NCBI GenBank assembly: GCA_021732995.1
Contig: JAKFWA010000082.1
Span: forward strand, 1-43,593
Length of the DNA stretch: 43,593 bases
Direction of reading: 5' to 3'
From: Planctomycetaceae bacterium
Lineage (GTDB): Bacteria > Planctomycetota > Planctomycetia > Planctomycetales > Planctomycetaceae
Each line of letters starts with the position of its first letter. The stretch's first letter is position 1. A program made the translations under genes and the position numbers. Of this stretch, positions 29,580-37,058 are shown piece after piece. Below the pieces are notes generated by a model that saw only the letters and a list, made by a program, of their open reading frames with translations, searched no databases and was not told the DNA's origin.

Positions 29580-30497
29580 ATGAGCGATCCGTATGATGAA
29601 GACGTGTTCGATTTCGTCTCATTCGATTTCGAGACGCTGGACGATCTCGACGATTCCGGTGAGTACCTGGACGTAGACCATCCCGCCACCGATGCGGAGG
29701 GTGGATCTGCGGACGCCCCGGTTCGAGATCACCACGAAGCCGACGAAGGCTCCAGTCAAGACGATTCCGTCAGCCGCAAGCTGCGGATGCTCGTTCTGAC
29801 CGATGAGATGGCCGCCGCCTGCGAGCAGGCGTTGGGTTACCACTTTCAGGACCGCCGCAAGCTGGAACATTCGCTGACGCACTCATCCATCGCGCGGACG
29901 CGGCTGGATTCGAACGAGCGTCTGGAATTCCTTGGCGACGCCATCATGGGCGCCATCGTCTGCGAGCACCTCTATCACACGTACTCGGAACTTCCCGAAG
30001 GTGAACTCACGCGGATCAAGTCGGCCGTTGTGAGCCGTCACACGTGCGCGAAGGTCAGTAAGAAGATGGACCTCGGCCAGTTTCTGCTGCTCGGCAAAGG
30101 GCTGTCCGTCCGCGAACGAATTCCGAGTTCCATTCTGGCCGCTGCCTTCGAAGCGATCGTCGCAGGAGTCTTTCTGGATGGCGGCTACGATGCTGCCAAG
30201 CAATTCGTGATGCGGTCGCTCCTCGACGAGATCGAGCGCGTCGCCCGTTCCGCGCACGCTCAGAACTTCAAGAGCATGCTGCAGCAGATGGCTCAGAAGA
30301 TTTTCAGCCAGACGCCCGTGTATCGCATGCTCGATGAGAAGGGGCCGGATCACTCGAAGTGCTTCCAGATCTCGGCTGCCGTTGGCTCGCGAGTCTTCCC
30401 TGCCGCCTGGGGCCCGAGCAAGAAAGAAGCCGAACAAAACGCCGCCCGCAACGCGTTGGAAGAGATCCTGGAATCCAACCTCGACCTGCTCGACTAG
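29580..30497 (+). CDS. rnc: Ribonuclease III with acidic N-terminal extension
   Basis: RNase III cuts double-stranded RNA in rRNA and mRNA processing. Residues about 1-75 form a very acidic extension (DEDVFDFVSFDFETLDDLDD) not found in the E. coli enzyme. The nuclease domain follows with the signature NERLEFLGDA (112-121, Glu113, Glu116, Asp120), then a double-stranded RNA-binding domain (QNFKSMLQQMAQKI to WGPSKKEAEQNAARNALEEI). In the second catalytic block, ILAAAFEAIVAGVFLD, the usual Asp of ILADTVEA (E. coli Asp114) is Ala188, while Glu191 is kept. ATG 29580 with a GAAGAG element is preferred; an upstream in-frame start exists at 29538. Confidence 0.92.
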   Translation: MSDPYDEDVFDFVSFDFETLDDLDDSGEYLDVDHPATDAEGGSADAPVRDHHEADEGSSQDDSVSRKLRMLVLTDEMAAACEQALGYHFQDRRKLEHSLTHSSIARTRLDSNERLEFLGDAIMGAIVCEHLYHTYSELPEGELTRIKSAVVSRHTCAKVSKKMDLGQFLLLGKGLSVRERIPSSILAAAFEAIVAGVFLDGGYDAAKQFVMRSLLDEIERVARSAHAQNFKSMLQQMAQKIFSQTPVYRMLDEKGPDHSKCFQISAAVGSRVFPAAWGPSKKEAEQNAARNALEEILESNLDLLD

Positions 30498-30513
30498 CGA
30501 CAGGCGAAGTCAA

Positions 30514-30709
30514 AGTAGCAGACACATTCCATGTGCCGTAGCCTGCAGCTTGAGCCACATCGGTTCCGACAGAAGATGCTGCGGATGGCACTCGAAGAGG
30601 CTGTGAATTCTGCCGGCAAAATGAGGGGAACGTTTCAGCGAGCCTGAAAACAAGCACGATAAAATCGTGCTTCACGAAAAGGTCGCAGCCTCGGAGTGTG
30701 CCTGCTACT
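30514..30709. repeat. REP-like element halves flanking the rnc / RT convergent junction
   Basis: AGTAGCAGACACATTCCATG and what follows (30514-30539) and, inverted, GGAGTGTGCCTGCTACT (30693-30709) are members of the family at 17849-17906. The second half is truncated and touches the RT stop codon. About 150 bases lie between them, including a terminator hairpin. Confidence 0.55.
30652..30672 (-). terminator. Intrinsic terminator of the retron operon (minus strand)
   Basis: AAGCACGAT and ATCGTGCTT pair perfectly over 9 bp with a 3-base loop. On the minus strand the hairpin is followed by TGTTTTC, 33 bases after the RT stop; on the plus strand there is no T run. Confidence 0.6.
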
Positions 30710-32321
30710 GTGATTTTGCCGCAGCTCTGTTGAACGCCGAGAGAAGTGGAGCGGCCTGCTCCGGGTTGATCATGTGGACGAAGGCCAGTTGTCCTCGAAT
30801 GCGTGTCTCGAACATGGGGTCCTGGTCCCGGTTCTGAGATGCCAAGCCATGTTTGTTGGCGTTGTGGAGGATGGCGCGCAGCCGACGAACGTCGCGGCGG
30901 CGGATGCCGGGCCGCTGATTCACGACGATGCCAGTAACGGTCATCGCCGAATGCGGTTTCTGCACTCGGGTCTTACTCTCATTAACGACGAATCCCTCAT
31001 CGCGAACGATGTGTCGCAGGCGTGCCAGCAGATAGCCCACTTGCTTATCGGGATCGGAAGCAGCCGGAGCCGAGAACGACAGATCGTCAGCGTAGCGCGT
31101 GTACTGCCATCCCAGTTTTCTCGTCAGCCCCGTGAGGCGGGAATCAAGACGGCGCGAGATCAGGTTCGAAATCGCCGGACTGGTGCAAGCCCCTTGAGGC
31201 AGGGCTCGAGGTCCCGTCGCCACATGCAGAACTTTGCTGGCATACTCGACCGTTCGGCGCGGGGACTCAGTGCAGAGGAGTGCGAACACAGTGGCGACCG
31301 CTGGCGAATAACCCAATTCCTGGAATGCACCGCAGGTGCGATGGAATGTGATGGTCGAAAAAAAGTCTTTCAGGTCGAGGTTCACGAGGACCTGCTGTCC
31401 GACATGCGGCACGGCGTTGGAACGAATTGATCGCCCTCTGACGAAACCATGTGCTGCGGGATGAATGGGAACTCGTTGCAACACGTTTTGCAGAATCCAG
31501 CGTTGAGCTGCGGCGAGTTCTCGATGAGGAGCCGAGAGTTCACGCACTCCACCGGACTTCTTGGGCACGTTGAACCGCACATAGTGCGTTCTCGCGGCGG
31601 CATCGGTGTGAAATGCCAGCCAGCGAAGGCGTGATATCGTTATGCCCAGCGCCTGGGCGACATCCGCGGGAGTCGCCAGCACTGGCAAACTCGCAGCCTG
31701 CAGTTTTTCGACGTTGACTCGACGATCAGCCAGGCCCTTTGAAACGCCACGGCCGAGATAGACAATGTCCGTCGCCCGACGTTGCGCGACTGCCTCGGCG
31801 TGTTGGCGTTTTCGCTCTGCAGCCTCAGCCTTCTTTTGCTCCTTCAAGCGCTGCCGATCTGCGAGAGATGTCGCCACAGCCTGACGCGCGTGCTCCGCTG
31901 CGAGGCCCTGGTCTCCCATGAAATCCAGCATCTGGTCGCCGATTTTATGGATCTCGACGAGGTCCTCAGGCTTGAGCAAGCCATAGGCGACCAGCGACCG
32001 ATCTATCAGCAAGGTTCTTTCATCCGATGCGGGAGGGATCGTATCCAGTCGCCCCCACCACGGATTGGATCGAACGGTCGATGAAGCGGTGGCTTGCGCG
32101 AGCGCGTCTGCAGAAGAAATCGGAGCGAATTGAGACGCATCCAGATTCAACGTCTTTGGTTTTGCCGGCGCCTGCGCGGTTGGGGCCCGGTTTACCGGTG
32201 GTGGAAGCGGCGCGGCGGGTCGCGCTTGAGGAGCAGTTGATCGCGCGGGTGGCGGTGCCTGGCGAGGTGGTTCTGAAAAGAAGAAGTCCAGAACACGTCG
32301 AGCAAGTTCTATCAGGCCCAT
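30705..32321 (-). CDS. Retron-type reverse transcriptase (type XIII-like)
   Basis: Retron RTs copy part of an adjacent RNA into RNA-linked DNA used in phage defence. Motifs in order, counted from ATG 32321: GFVRGRSIRSNAVPH (NAxxH at 302-306, retron-specific), NLDLKDFFSTI (314-324), LPQGACTSPAISN (374-386), YTRYADDLSF (catalytic YADD at 410-413), and VTGIVVN (VTG at 462-464, the retron triplet in the thumb-side region). The RT core starts near residue 215. Before it are a proline/alanine-rich linker (about 18-55), a helical region and a charged coiled coil (about 150-182, LADRQRLKEQKKAEAAERKR). The total length is 538 residues. An in-frame start at 32426 would read through the putative a2 repeat, so the ATG at 32321 is preferred. 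It is the third gene after the ARM and SWIM genes. Confidence 0.9.
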   Translation of the reverse strand: MGLIELARRVLDFFFSEPPRQAPPPARSTAPQARPAAPLPPPVNRAPTAQAPAKPKTLNLDASQFAPISSADALAQATASSTVRSNPWWGRLDTIPPASDERTLLIDRSLVAYGLLKPEDLVEIHKIGDQMLDFMGDQGLAAEHARQAVATSLADRQRLKEQKKAEAAERKRQHAEAVAQRRATDIVYLGRGVSKGLADRRVNVEKLQAASLPVLATPADVAQALGITISRLRWLAFHTDAAARTHYVRFNVPKKSGGVRELSAPHRELAAAQRWILQNVLQRVPIHPAAHGFVRGRSIRSNAVPHVGQQVLVNLDLKDFFSTITFHRTCGAFQELGYSPAVATVFALLCTESPRRTVEYASKVLHVATGPRALPQGACTSPAISNLISRRLDSRLTGLTRKLGWQYTRYADDLSFSAPAASDPDKQVGYLLARLRHIVRDEGFVVNESKTRVQKPHSAMTVTGIVVNQRPGIRRRDVRRLRAILHNANKHGLASQNRDQDPMFETRIRGQLAFVHMINPEQAAPLLSAFNRAAAKSQ

Positions 32322-32376
32322 TACAGACGATCCCGCGTTGTGGATATCCAACACCAGACGGACTGATCGACGAAAC

Positions 32377-32616
32377 CAATGAGTGGGAGGGGGAGTCGTG
32401 TTCCCTGACTTCAGACCTCGGACCAAGTCCGTTCACCAATGCCACCGGCCTCCGTCACGGGGCCGGGAGCCTTGGCTCGTCTCGGTCGGCCGCGTGACGG
32501 AGGCCGGTGGCAAAACGAACAACGGGCTTGGGGACGCAATGGGTGGGCAAAGTCAACCACGGCGTAACGCCGTAGAGAAAGTCTCAGTTCGTGACTCGCA
32601 CCCTCCCGACTCATTG
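32377..32616 (-). ncRNA. Candidate retron msr-msd RNA
   Basis: Read on the minus strand, the a1-like arm is 32616-32593 (CAATGAGTCGGGAGGGTGCG and the four bases after it) and the a2-like arm 32397-32377. They pair over CAATGAGT/ACTCATTG, GGGAGGG/CCCTCCC and GAGTC/GACTC, about 20 bp with one bulged C and one small loop. Between them are a hairpin ACGGCG-TTA-CGCCGT (32573-32559), a long hairpin with a 19-bp perfect stem (32511-32441), and CGGAC-TTG-GTCCG (32431-32419). No gene covers the region if the RT starts at 32321. An arm-flanked, hairpin-rich segment directly before the RT is the msr-msd layout. The priming guanosine could not be fixed. Alternatively the long hairpin is a dispersed repeat. 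Confidence 0.6.
32441..32511. repeat. 19-bp perfect inverted repeat, putative msd hairpin
   Basis: GCCACCGGCCTCCGTCACG (32441-32459) and CGTGACGGAGGCCGGTGGC (32493-32511) pair perfectly. The internal sequence pairs further: GGCCG with CGGCC, and GAGCC-TTG-GCTC near the tip. I have an impression of similar palindromes in other planctomycete intergenic regions, so it may also be a genomic repeat. Confidence 0.7.
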
Positions 32617-32654
32617 ATGTTCACGATCGTAACTCAAGAAAAACAACTTCGCGA

Positions 32655-34328
32655 TCAAATGGATGACCCAATCGGCGAGGGATTAGGTGCCGCCGACAAC
32701 TGCCGCAGCGCGATCATGTGACGACACGGACCGTTGCGAATGCCGAACTGGCGAAAGTGGCCGCAGACACACTTCCCACGCCGAATTCGACCATCCAGAT
32801 CAACCATCAGCTCGACCGGCTTGTGTTCAACCTTGCCTGTCAGCAACACGCCTCGCGGCATACGTTCGGTATTAAGGAGTTCCGCGAAGCCACCGACCAA
32901 AATCTGTCGCGCGCTCGTCAGTTCGGCGTTCTCTGGACCAAGCTGCGCTGGTCCCAGCGCCATCGGCATGACCTGTCGGAAGCGATAGACGCCGTTGGGC
33001 AAGTCGTGAATCACCTGCCCCGCAAACGCCAAGCGGCGCAACGCAGCCAGAATGACTGGCGCGGGACTTTGAATGGCCTGCTCCAATTGCGTCAGAGTCA
33101 TTGAACGTTGTTGCTGCATGGTGTGAGCAACTCTGCCGAACACGTCATCCGTAATCATGGCTGGCGGCGCCAGCAGATCGAGCGACGATCCGCGAGTCCA
33201 GTCGTTGCTCGTCCAACCAGAGAGCCCAAGCGTCAGGTGCATCTCGCCCAGATGAGCTACCCAGAAGCTCGGCAGGCCAGTTCCCACCAGACGAACTTCA
33301 TAGTGATCCGCCAGAGGAAGCGTGCGTGCCAAGACCAGCAACCGACGTGCGCCCCAGATGCGGATCGGCTCGGTGGGTGGGCCATCATACGTCGTGCCGT
33401 GCGAAACGATCCGCTGCTCCCAAGGTTCAAGAACCAGTTCCGGGGCTCGTCCGGGTAACAGCTCAAAACGGATGGCGCGCGGACTCGCCTTCGCCTTGTG
33501 GCGCTTCAGGAATGCCAGCACGGAATAAACCGCTTCGCGCGACAATCGCACGGAGATGCCCGGCAGACTCATGGCTTCCTGAGTCGTCATGAAGCCGCGC
33601 AGCCAGCCGTCCGGCAAGTCGATCTTTTCCTCGCGATAGTCCTCGGTGGATGCAGTCCTGACTTCAAACCCGGCGGGATCAATCAGGAACCGCGTCTGAC
33701 GATACGACCGCAGCGCCTGGAAGTGGTGATACAGATCCCACGAATAGTCGACGTTGGTAGTTCCCAGCTTCACGTCGGAACTCGTACCAAACGCGTCGCG
33801 AGAAACCGTCAAACATCCGTAGCTGGACTCATCCGCCGAGAAGCATTCGAAGAAGACGACATCATTGGCGACCGTGATGACGGGATCACACGGCATCAGC
33901 CAGCGCCAAAGCGCCGGGTCTTCGCGACTCATCAGACTGGCCAGTTTGAACCTGGCATCCCAGTAGCGTTTGCGAGTCTTCTCAAACAACGCCTCGAATC
34001 CCGCAGGTGGCGGATTCGCTTCGCGTTGTTCGGCGAGTTCCTTCTTGGCTCGCTCATACTCGCGCTGATAGATCGCACGATCCGCGGCAGCTTGTTGCTT
34101 CTTCCATTCGTCGTGCGCGGACTTATCACGCGGCTTGAACCGCAAGTCATTGATGACCACATCATGTAAGGTGCTCATCGCTTCGCGGAAACGCAAAGGG
34201 TTGAGCAGTGTCGCGTCGAAGCTCACTTGCTCGCGAGTGAGGTTCGGCAACATCGACAGCGTTGCCCCGGAACCGCCCGGAGGAGCGACCATCTGGCTGC
34301 GGCCGGAATAGGCAAAGCTCATTTTCAT
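32655..34328 (-). CDS. Winged-helix plus SWIM zinc-finger protein of the retron operon (WHSWIM)
   Basis: The 557-residue protein has a charged helical stretch near residues 68-105 (HDEWKKQQAAADRAIYQREY), a large middle region without recognised fold, a winged-helix-like segment at about 408-455 (MTLTQLEQAI; ILAALRRLAFAGQVI; GVYRFRQ), and a SWIM zinc finger at 520-537: Cys520-x-Cys522, then Cys535-x-His537 (GKCVCGHF, NGPCRHMIALR). SWIM domains bind DNA or protein. Its ATG overlaps the stop of the upstream ARM gene (ATGA), so the two are translationally coupled. The stop lies 38 bases before the putative msr-msd. In the classification I recall, type XIII retrons combine exactly such a protein with an ARM protein. 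Effector or regulator role unproven. Confidence 0.85.
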   Translation of the reverse strand: MKMSFAYSGRSQMVAPPGGSGATLSMLPNLTREQVSFDATLLNPLRFREAMSTLHDVVINDLRFKPRDKSAHDEWKKQQAAADRAIYQREYERAKKELAEQREANPPPAGFEALFEKTRKRYWDARFKLASLMSREDPALWRWLMPCDPVITVANDVVFFECFSADESSYGCLTVSRDAFGTSSDVKLGTTNVDYSWDLYHHFQALRSYRQTRFLIDPAGFEVRTASTEDYREEKIDLPDGWLRGFMTTQEAMSLPGISVRLSREAVYSVLAFLKRHKAKASPRAIRFELLPGRAPELVLEPWEQRIVSHGTTYDGPPTEPIRIWGARRLLVLARTLPLADHYEVRLVGTGLPSFWVAHLGEMHLTLGLSGWTSNDWTRGSSLDLLAPPAMITDDVFGRVAHTMQQQRSMTLTQLEQAIQSPAPVILAALRRLAFAGQVIHDLPNGVYRFRQVMPMALGPAQLGPENAELTSARQILVGGFAELLNTERMPRGVLLTGKVEHKPVELMVDLDGRIRRGKCVCGHFRQFGIRNGPCRHMIALRQLSAAPNPSPIGSSI

Positions 34329-36094
34329 GATGCCACCTCGGCGAGGCTCAATTTCAATTCGGGCAGGAATCCCGCCAACAGCGTTTCCAACTGAGGCTGA
34401 ACTGCGACTGCGGTGAGCAACGCTGACAGGCCGGCTCGCGCTTCCGCCGGCCGAACCGATCGAATCGCGACCGCCAGTACAGGAATGAGTTGCTCAGCCC
34501 GCTGGGGGTGTTGAGCAATCGCCTCAGAGATTTGTCGCAGTGCCTTCAACTTGGCTCGGCCCCCGCGATGAACTCCGAGTAACACTGTTGCCCAAATCGA
34601 GGACAAGTCCTGCTTTCGCAGTTCGGTCAGGCTTTGAGCCCCCGCTGTCCGCAACTGCAACACATCAATGAGCCGCAGTCGCACATCCTCGTAGGGAGTT
34701 TCGAGCAACCGACACCACAACGCGGCATCGTGATAGCCCGGCGATGTTGCCGTCAGCCACTCCCAAGCCCCGCGCCGCACTTCCGTGTTCAAGCTATCGA
34801 AGAACTGACAGACTTCATCGCGTCCGTACGCTGTCGTTGAACCAAGAATAGAGAGTGCGAACTTCGCAGCCTCCTGGCCAACAACATCGCACTTCAAACC
34901 TGCCAGACGCACGAGCAGAACTCGCTCGACAGTGGTCGCCGACGAACGATTCATGAACCAAGACAAGCCCAGCCGCGCGACGGGAGTCGGTCGGCTGCAG
35001 GCAAGATCAACACACTGTTCCGCGCTCAAACGGTCTGGCCGAACGCGCTGATTCATCGCCTCAGTAATAGCCGCGAGGGCCGAAAGGTTTCTCGTCTCCA
35101 GCAACCTCAGCCACGTGCCGATCAGCCAGGTGTCAATGCCCGCATGGTCGTGCAGCAAGCTGGCTCCGAACTGCTGCACTTCATCATCAAAGTGATCGAG
35201 CAAAGTGAGCAACCGGTCCGCAGAGATCGTCTTAAGAGCCGCCAGATGGTGACGCTTCAGCAGTTGCGTCGCCCACACTCGAACCAGCCGGCTTTGAGCT
35301 TCAACCAGCAGCTTGATCAGGACCTCAGTGGCGTCTGGCTGCATCCACAGTTTTTCAAACCGGGGAGCGGCGACCAGAAACTCCAAAGACTGGCTGTCCG
35401 CAACTTTCACACTACTGCGTCCGAACTGCAGCACCGGACTGCGCCGAAACGCAATCTGCAACAAGGACCAATTGTCGAGGATGTTCTCGCCTGCGGCCAT
35501 GTCGGCATCACGGTAGAGAGCCAGCGCACGACTGACCGACGACACGTACTCCGTTGGTCGCTGGAACCCCACGTAGCGGAAGTAACGCGAGGCTCTGCGA
35601 CGCAGATAGTTGCGAGTCTTATACGAGAAGAGTTTCCCGTTTTTCGGAGCACGCGCCGGATAAGAATTTCGACCTGCACTTTGAGGCGCTGTCGGCAGAA
35701 TCTGATCGCGCGGGAAATAGAGTTCTTCGGTCTTGAAGTATTGGCGCGTCTGAAAGTCGTAGTGATGCCGGGCTCGCCGCTGCTGCCGCACGAGGCGATC
35801 AAAAGCCACCATGAATGCGGCCATCAATTCCGAATCGCGATTGGCCTCGGCCTGTTTGAAGAGCCGTTTGACGAGCGGATGATGCCCTGGACGATCTAAC
35901 GGCTGTGCGAGATACAGCAGCATCTGCTGGCGTGCCCAGGGACGCGGATCCTTCTTCCAGCGATCTGCCAATCCTGCGAGATACCGAGGCGCTGTCATGC
36001 CGCGCAGGTGATTGACAAAGTCGTCATCCTGATTCGCGAAGGCGTCGTCCACGACCAGAGGCGAGATCTTCCCGATGTCGGCATCAGCAACCAT
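34325..36094 (-). CDS. HEAT/ARM-repeat-like protein of the retron operon
   Basis: The 589-residue product is almost wholly alpha-helical with repeating helix pairs, for example VRVWATQLLKRHHLAALK, VQQFGASLLHDHAG, WLRLLETRNLSALAAITEAM, RRGAWEWLTATSP, VRLRLIDVLQLRTAG and LSALLTAVAVQPQLETLL. This is the look of HEAT/ARM solenoids, which act as scaffolds. A basic, aromatic stretch near residues 105-190 (KTRNYLRRRASRYFRYVGFQ) may contact nucleic acid. It is the first gene of the operon and overlaps the SWIM gene by four bases. AGGAAG six bases before the ATG supports the start. A weak promoter-like TTGCGT-17-TCGAAT precedes it. I recall an ARM protein as the signature of type XIII retrons. Confidence 0.8.
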   Translation of the reverse strand: MVADADIGKISPLVVDDAFANQDDDFVNHLRGMTAPRYLAGLADRWKKDPRPWARQQMLLYLAQPLDRPGHHPLVKRLFKQAEANRDSELMAAFMVAFDRLVRQQRRARHHYDFQTRQYFKTEELYFPRDQILPTAPQSAGRNSYPARAPKNGKLFSYKTRNYLRRRASRYFRYVGFQRPTEYVSSVSRALALYRDADMAAGENILDNWSLLQIAFRRSPVLQFGRSSVKVADSQSLEFLVAAPRFEKLWMQPDATEVLIKLLVEAQSRLVRVWATQLLKRHHLAALKTISADRLLTLLDHFDDEVQQFGASLLHDHAGIDTWLIGTWLRLLETRNLSALAAITEAMNQRVRPDRLSAEQCVDLACSRPTPVARLGLSWFMNRSSATTVERVLLVRLAGLKCDVVGQEAAKFALSILGSTTAYGRDEVCQFFDSLNTEVRRGAWEWLTATSPGYHDAALWCRLLETPYEDVRLRLIDVLQLRTAGAQSLTELRKQDLSSIWATVLLGVHRGGRAKLKALRQISEAIAQHPQRAEQLIPVLAVAIRSVRPAEARAGLSALLTAVAVQPQLETLLAGFLPELKLSLAEVAS

Positions 36095-36384
36095 GAGCCA
36101 CTTCCTGTTGTCCGATCAGCGCTGCGGCAACGTCTCTTAGTGATTCGACGTGAGCTGGACAATAAACGCAAGCTTGGCAGTCAGGCGTCTGGAGGCAGTG
36201 GCATCCACACAGGTTTCATTTCGGATCGGCAAAGTGGACTTTAGTTTAGGGAGGCCAATCTTGTCCGCCCTACGACCCGTTGGCAACGACATCTCGAGCA
36301 CGGGTCTTCAGCGAAGGCAGTAAAAGCGGTGAGCACTCAAAGTCCTTGGGGAGATCCGTCCCGCCGGTCGCGGAGCAACTGCGC
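36095..36384. other. Region between the retron operon and the STAS gene
   Basis: No gene is supported. It must hold the start region of the retron operon; only a weak TTGCGT-17-TCGAAT promoter-like match on the minus strand is seen. Confidence 0.3.
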
Positions 36385-36768
36385 TCAGGCGTCTCCAGAC
36401 GGACTCAATGACGCGATTGCAGTTTCGCGAGTGTCGAAGTACGGCCACAGCTTCGTCAGATTCATCGAGCGGATGACTTCCCGCATGGGGTCCGAGGCGT
36501 GACAGAAGCAAGCTTGTCCACCGCGTTCGCTGACTTTGCGAGCGATCTTCATCAGCGAGCTGATCATGATCGAACCGATGATCTCGACTTGGCTAAAGTC
36601 CACCACCACATGGATCGACCGACCGCGCTGAATGAAATCCAGCAGCGAGTTAGTTTCATTATGTACATCGTTGTAACGGAAGCCGGTCGCGTCACCCTGC
36701 GGTGTCACGACAATCGCCTGATCGTGCTGCTCCACGACAAAGATCTTGTGATTCGTGAGTGTCATCAT
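36385..36768 (-). CDS. STAS-domain protein (anti-sigma factor antagonist type)
   Basis: The 127-residue product is a single STAS domain: IVVTPQGDATGFRYND, then VVVDFSQVEIIGSIMISSLM, where the serines in the IGS...SS stretch occupy the place of the phosphorylatable Ser of SpoIIAA/RsbV, and KIARKVSERGGQACFCHAS. STAS antagonists bind an anti-sigma kinase and are controlled by Ser/Thr phosphorylation. An AGGA seven bases before ATG 36768 supports the start (TTG 36774 is possible). A PP2C phosphatase of the SpoIIE type lies 4.6 kb away and could be its partner; no RsbW-like kinase is in the window. Confidence 0.85.
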   Translation of the reverse strand: MMTLTNHKIFVVEQHDQAIVVTPQGDATGFRYNDVHNETNSLLDFIQRGRSIHVVVDFSQVEIIGSIMISSLMKIARKVSERGGQACFCHASDPMREVIRSMNLTKLWPYFDTRETAIASLSPSGDA

Positions 36769-37058
36769 CCACAAATCCTGATGGGCGTTTTAGTTCTGAT
36801 CAATCGAGCGCATTCCTTTGCTAATTCGACCAACCAGGATCGAATCGTGTGATTTAAGTTCAAGCGTCCTTTGACGATGCGGCGTAAAGCAGGCTCCAAC
36901 CCGCAACGCAGTTAACCAACGGATATAACCCGCCAAGGCTCATTCTATTCGTAGGAAAACCCGGCTATCTGCAAGTTTGACCAACAACATCGGCGGCATT
37001 GTACTGGGTTCGGCTGAGGAATTGGTCAAAAACTGTGGGGAACGCCTGTTCCAACAAG

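Noticed and set aside
32322-32426. N-terminal extension of the RT from a start at 32426
   Set aside because: It would translate the a2-like arm (TTPPPTHWF) and has no homology; the ATG at 32321 leaves the RNA region free.
32441-32511. Long hairpin as an ordinary terminator of the SWIM gene
   Set aside because: It is 144 bases past the stop, has no T run on the minus strand, and lies inside the inverted arms. A terminator there would also cut off the RT.
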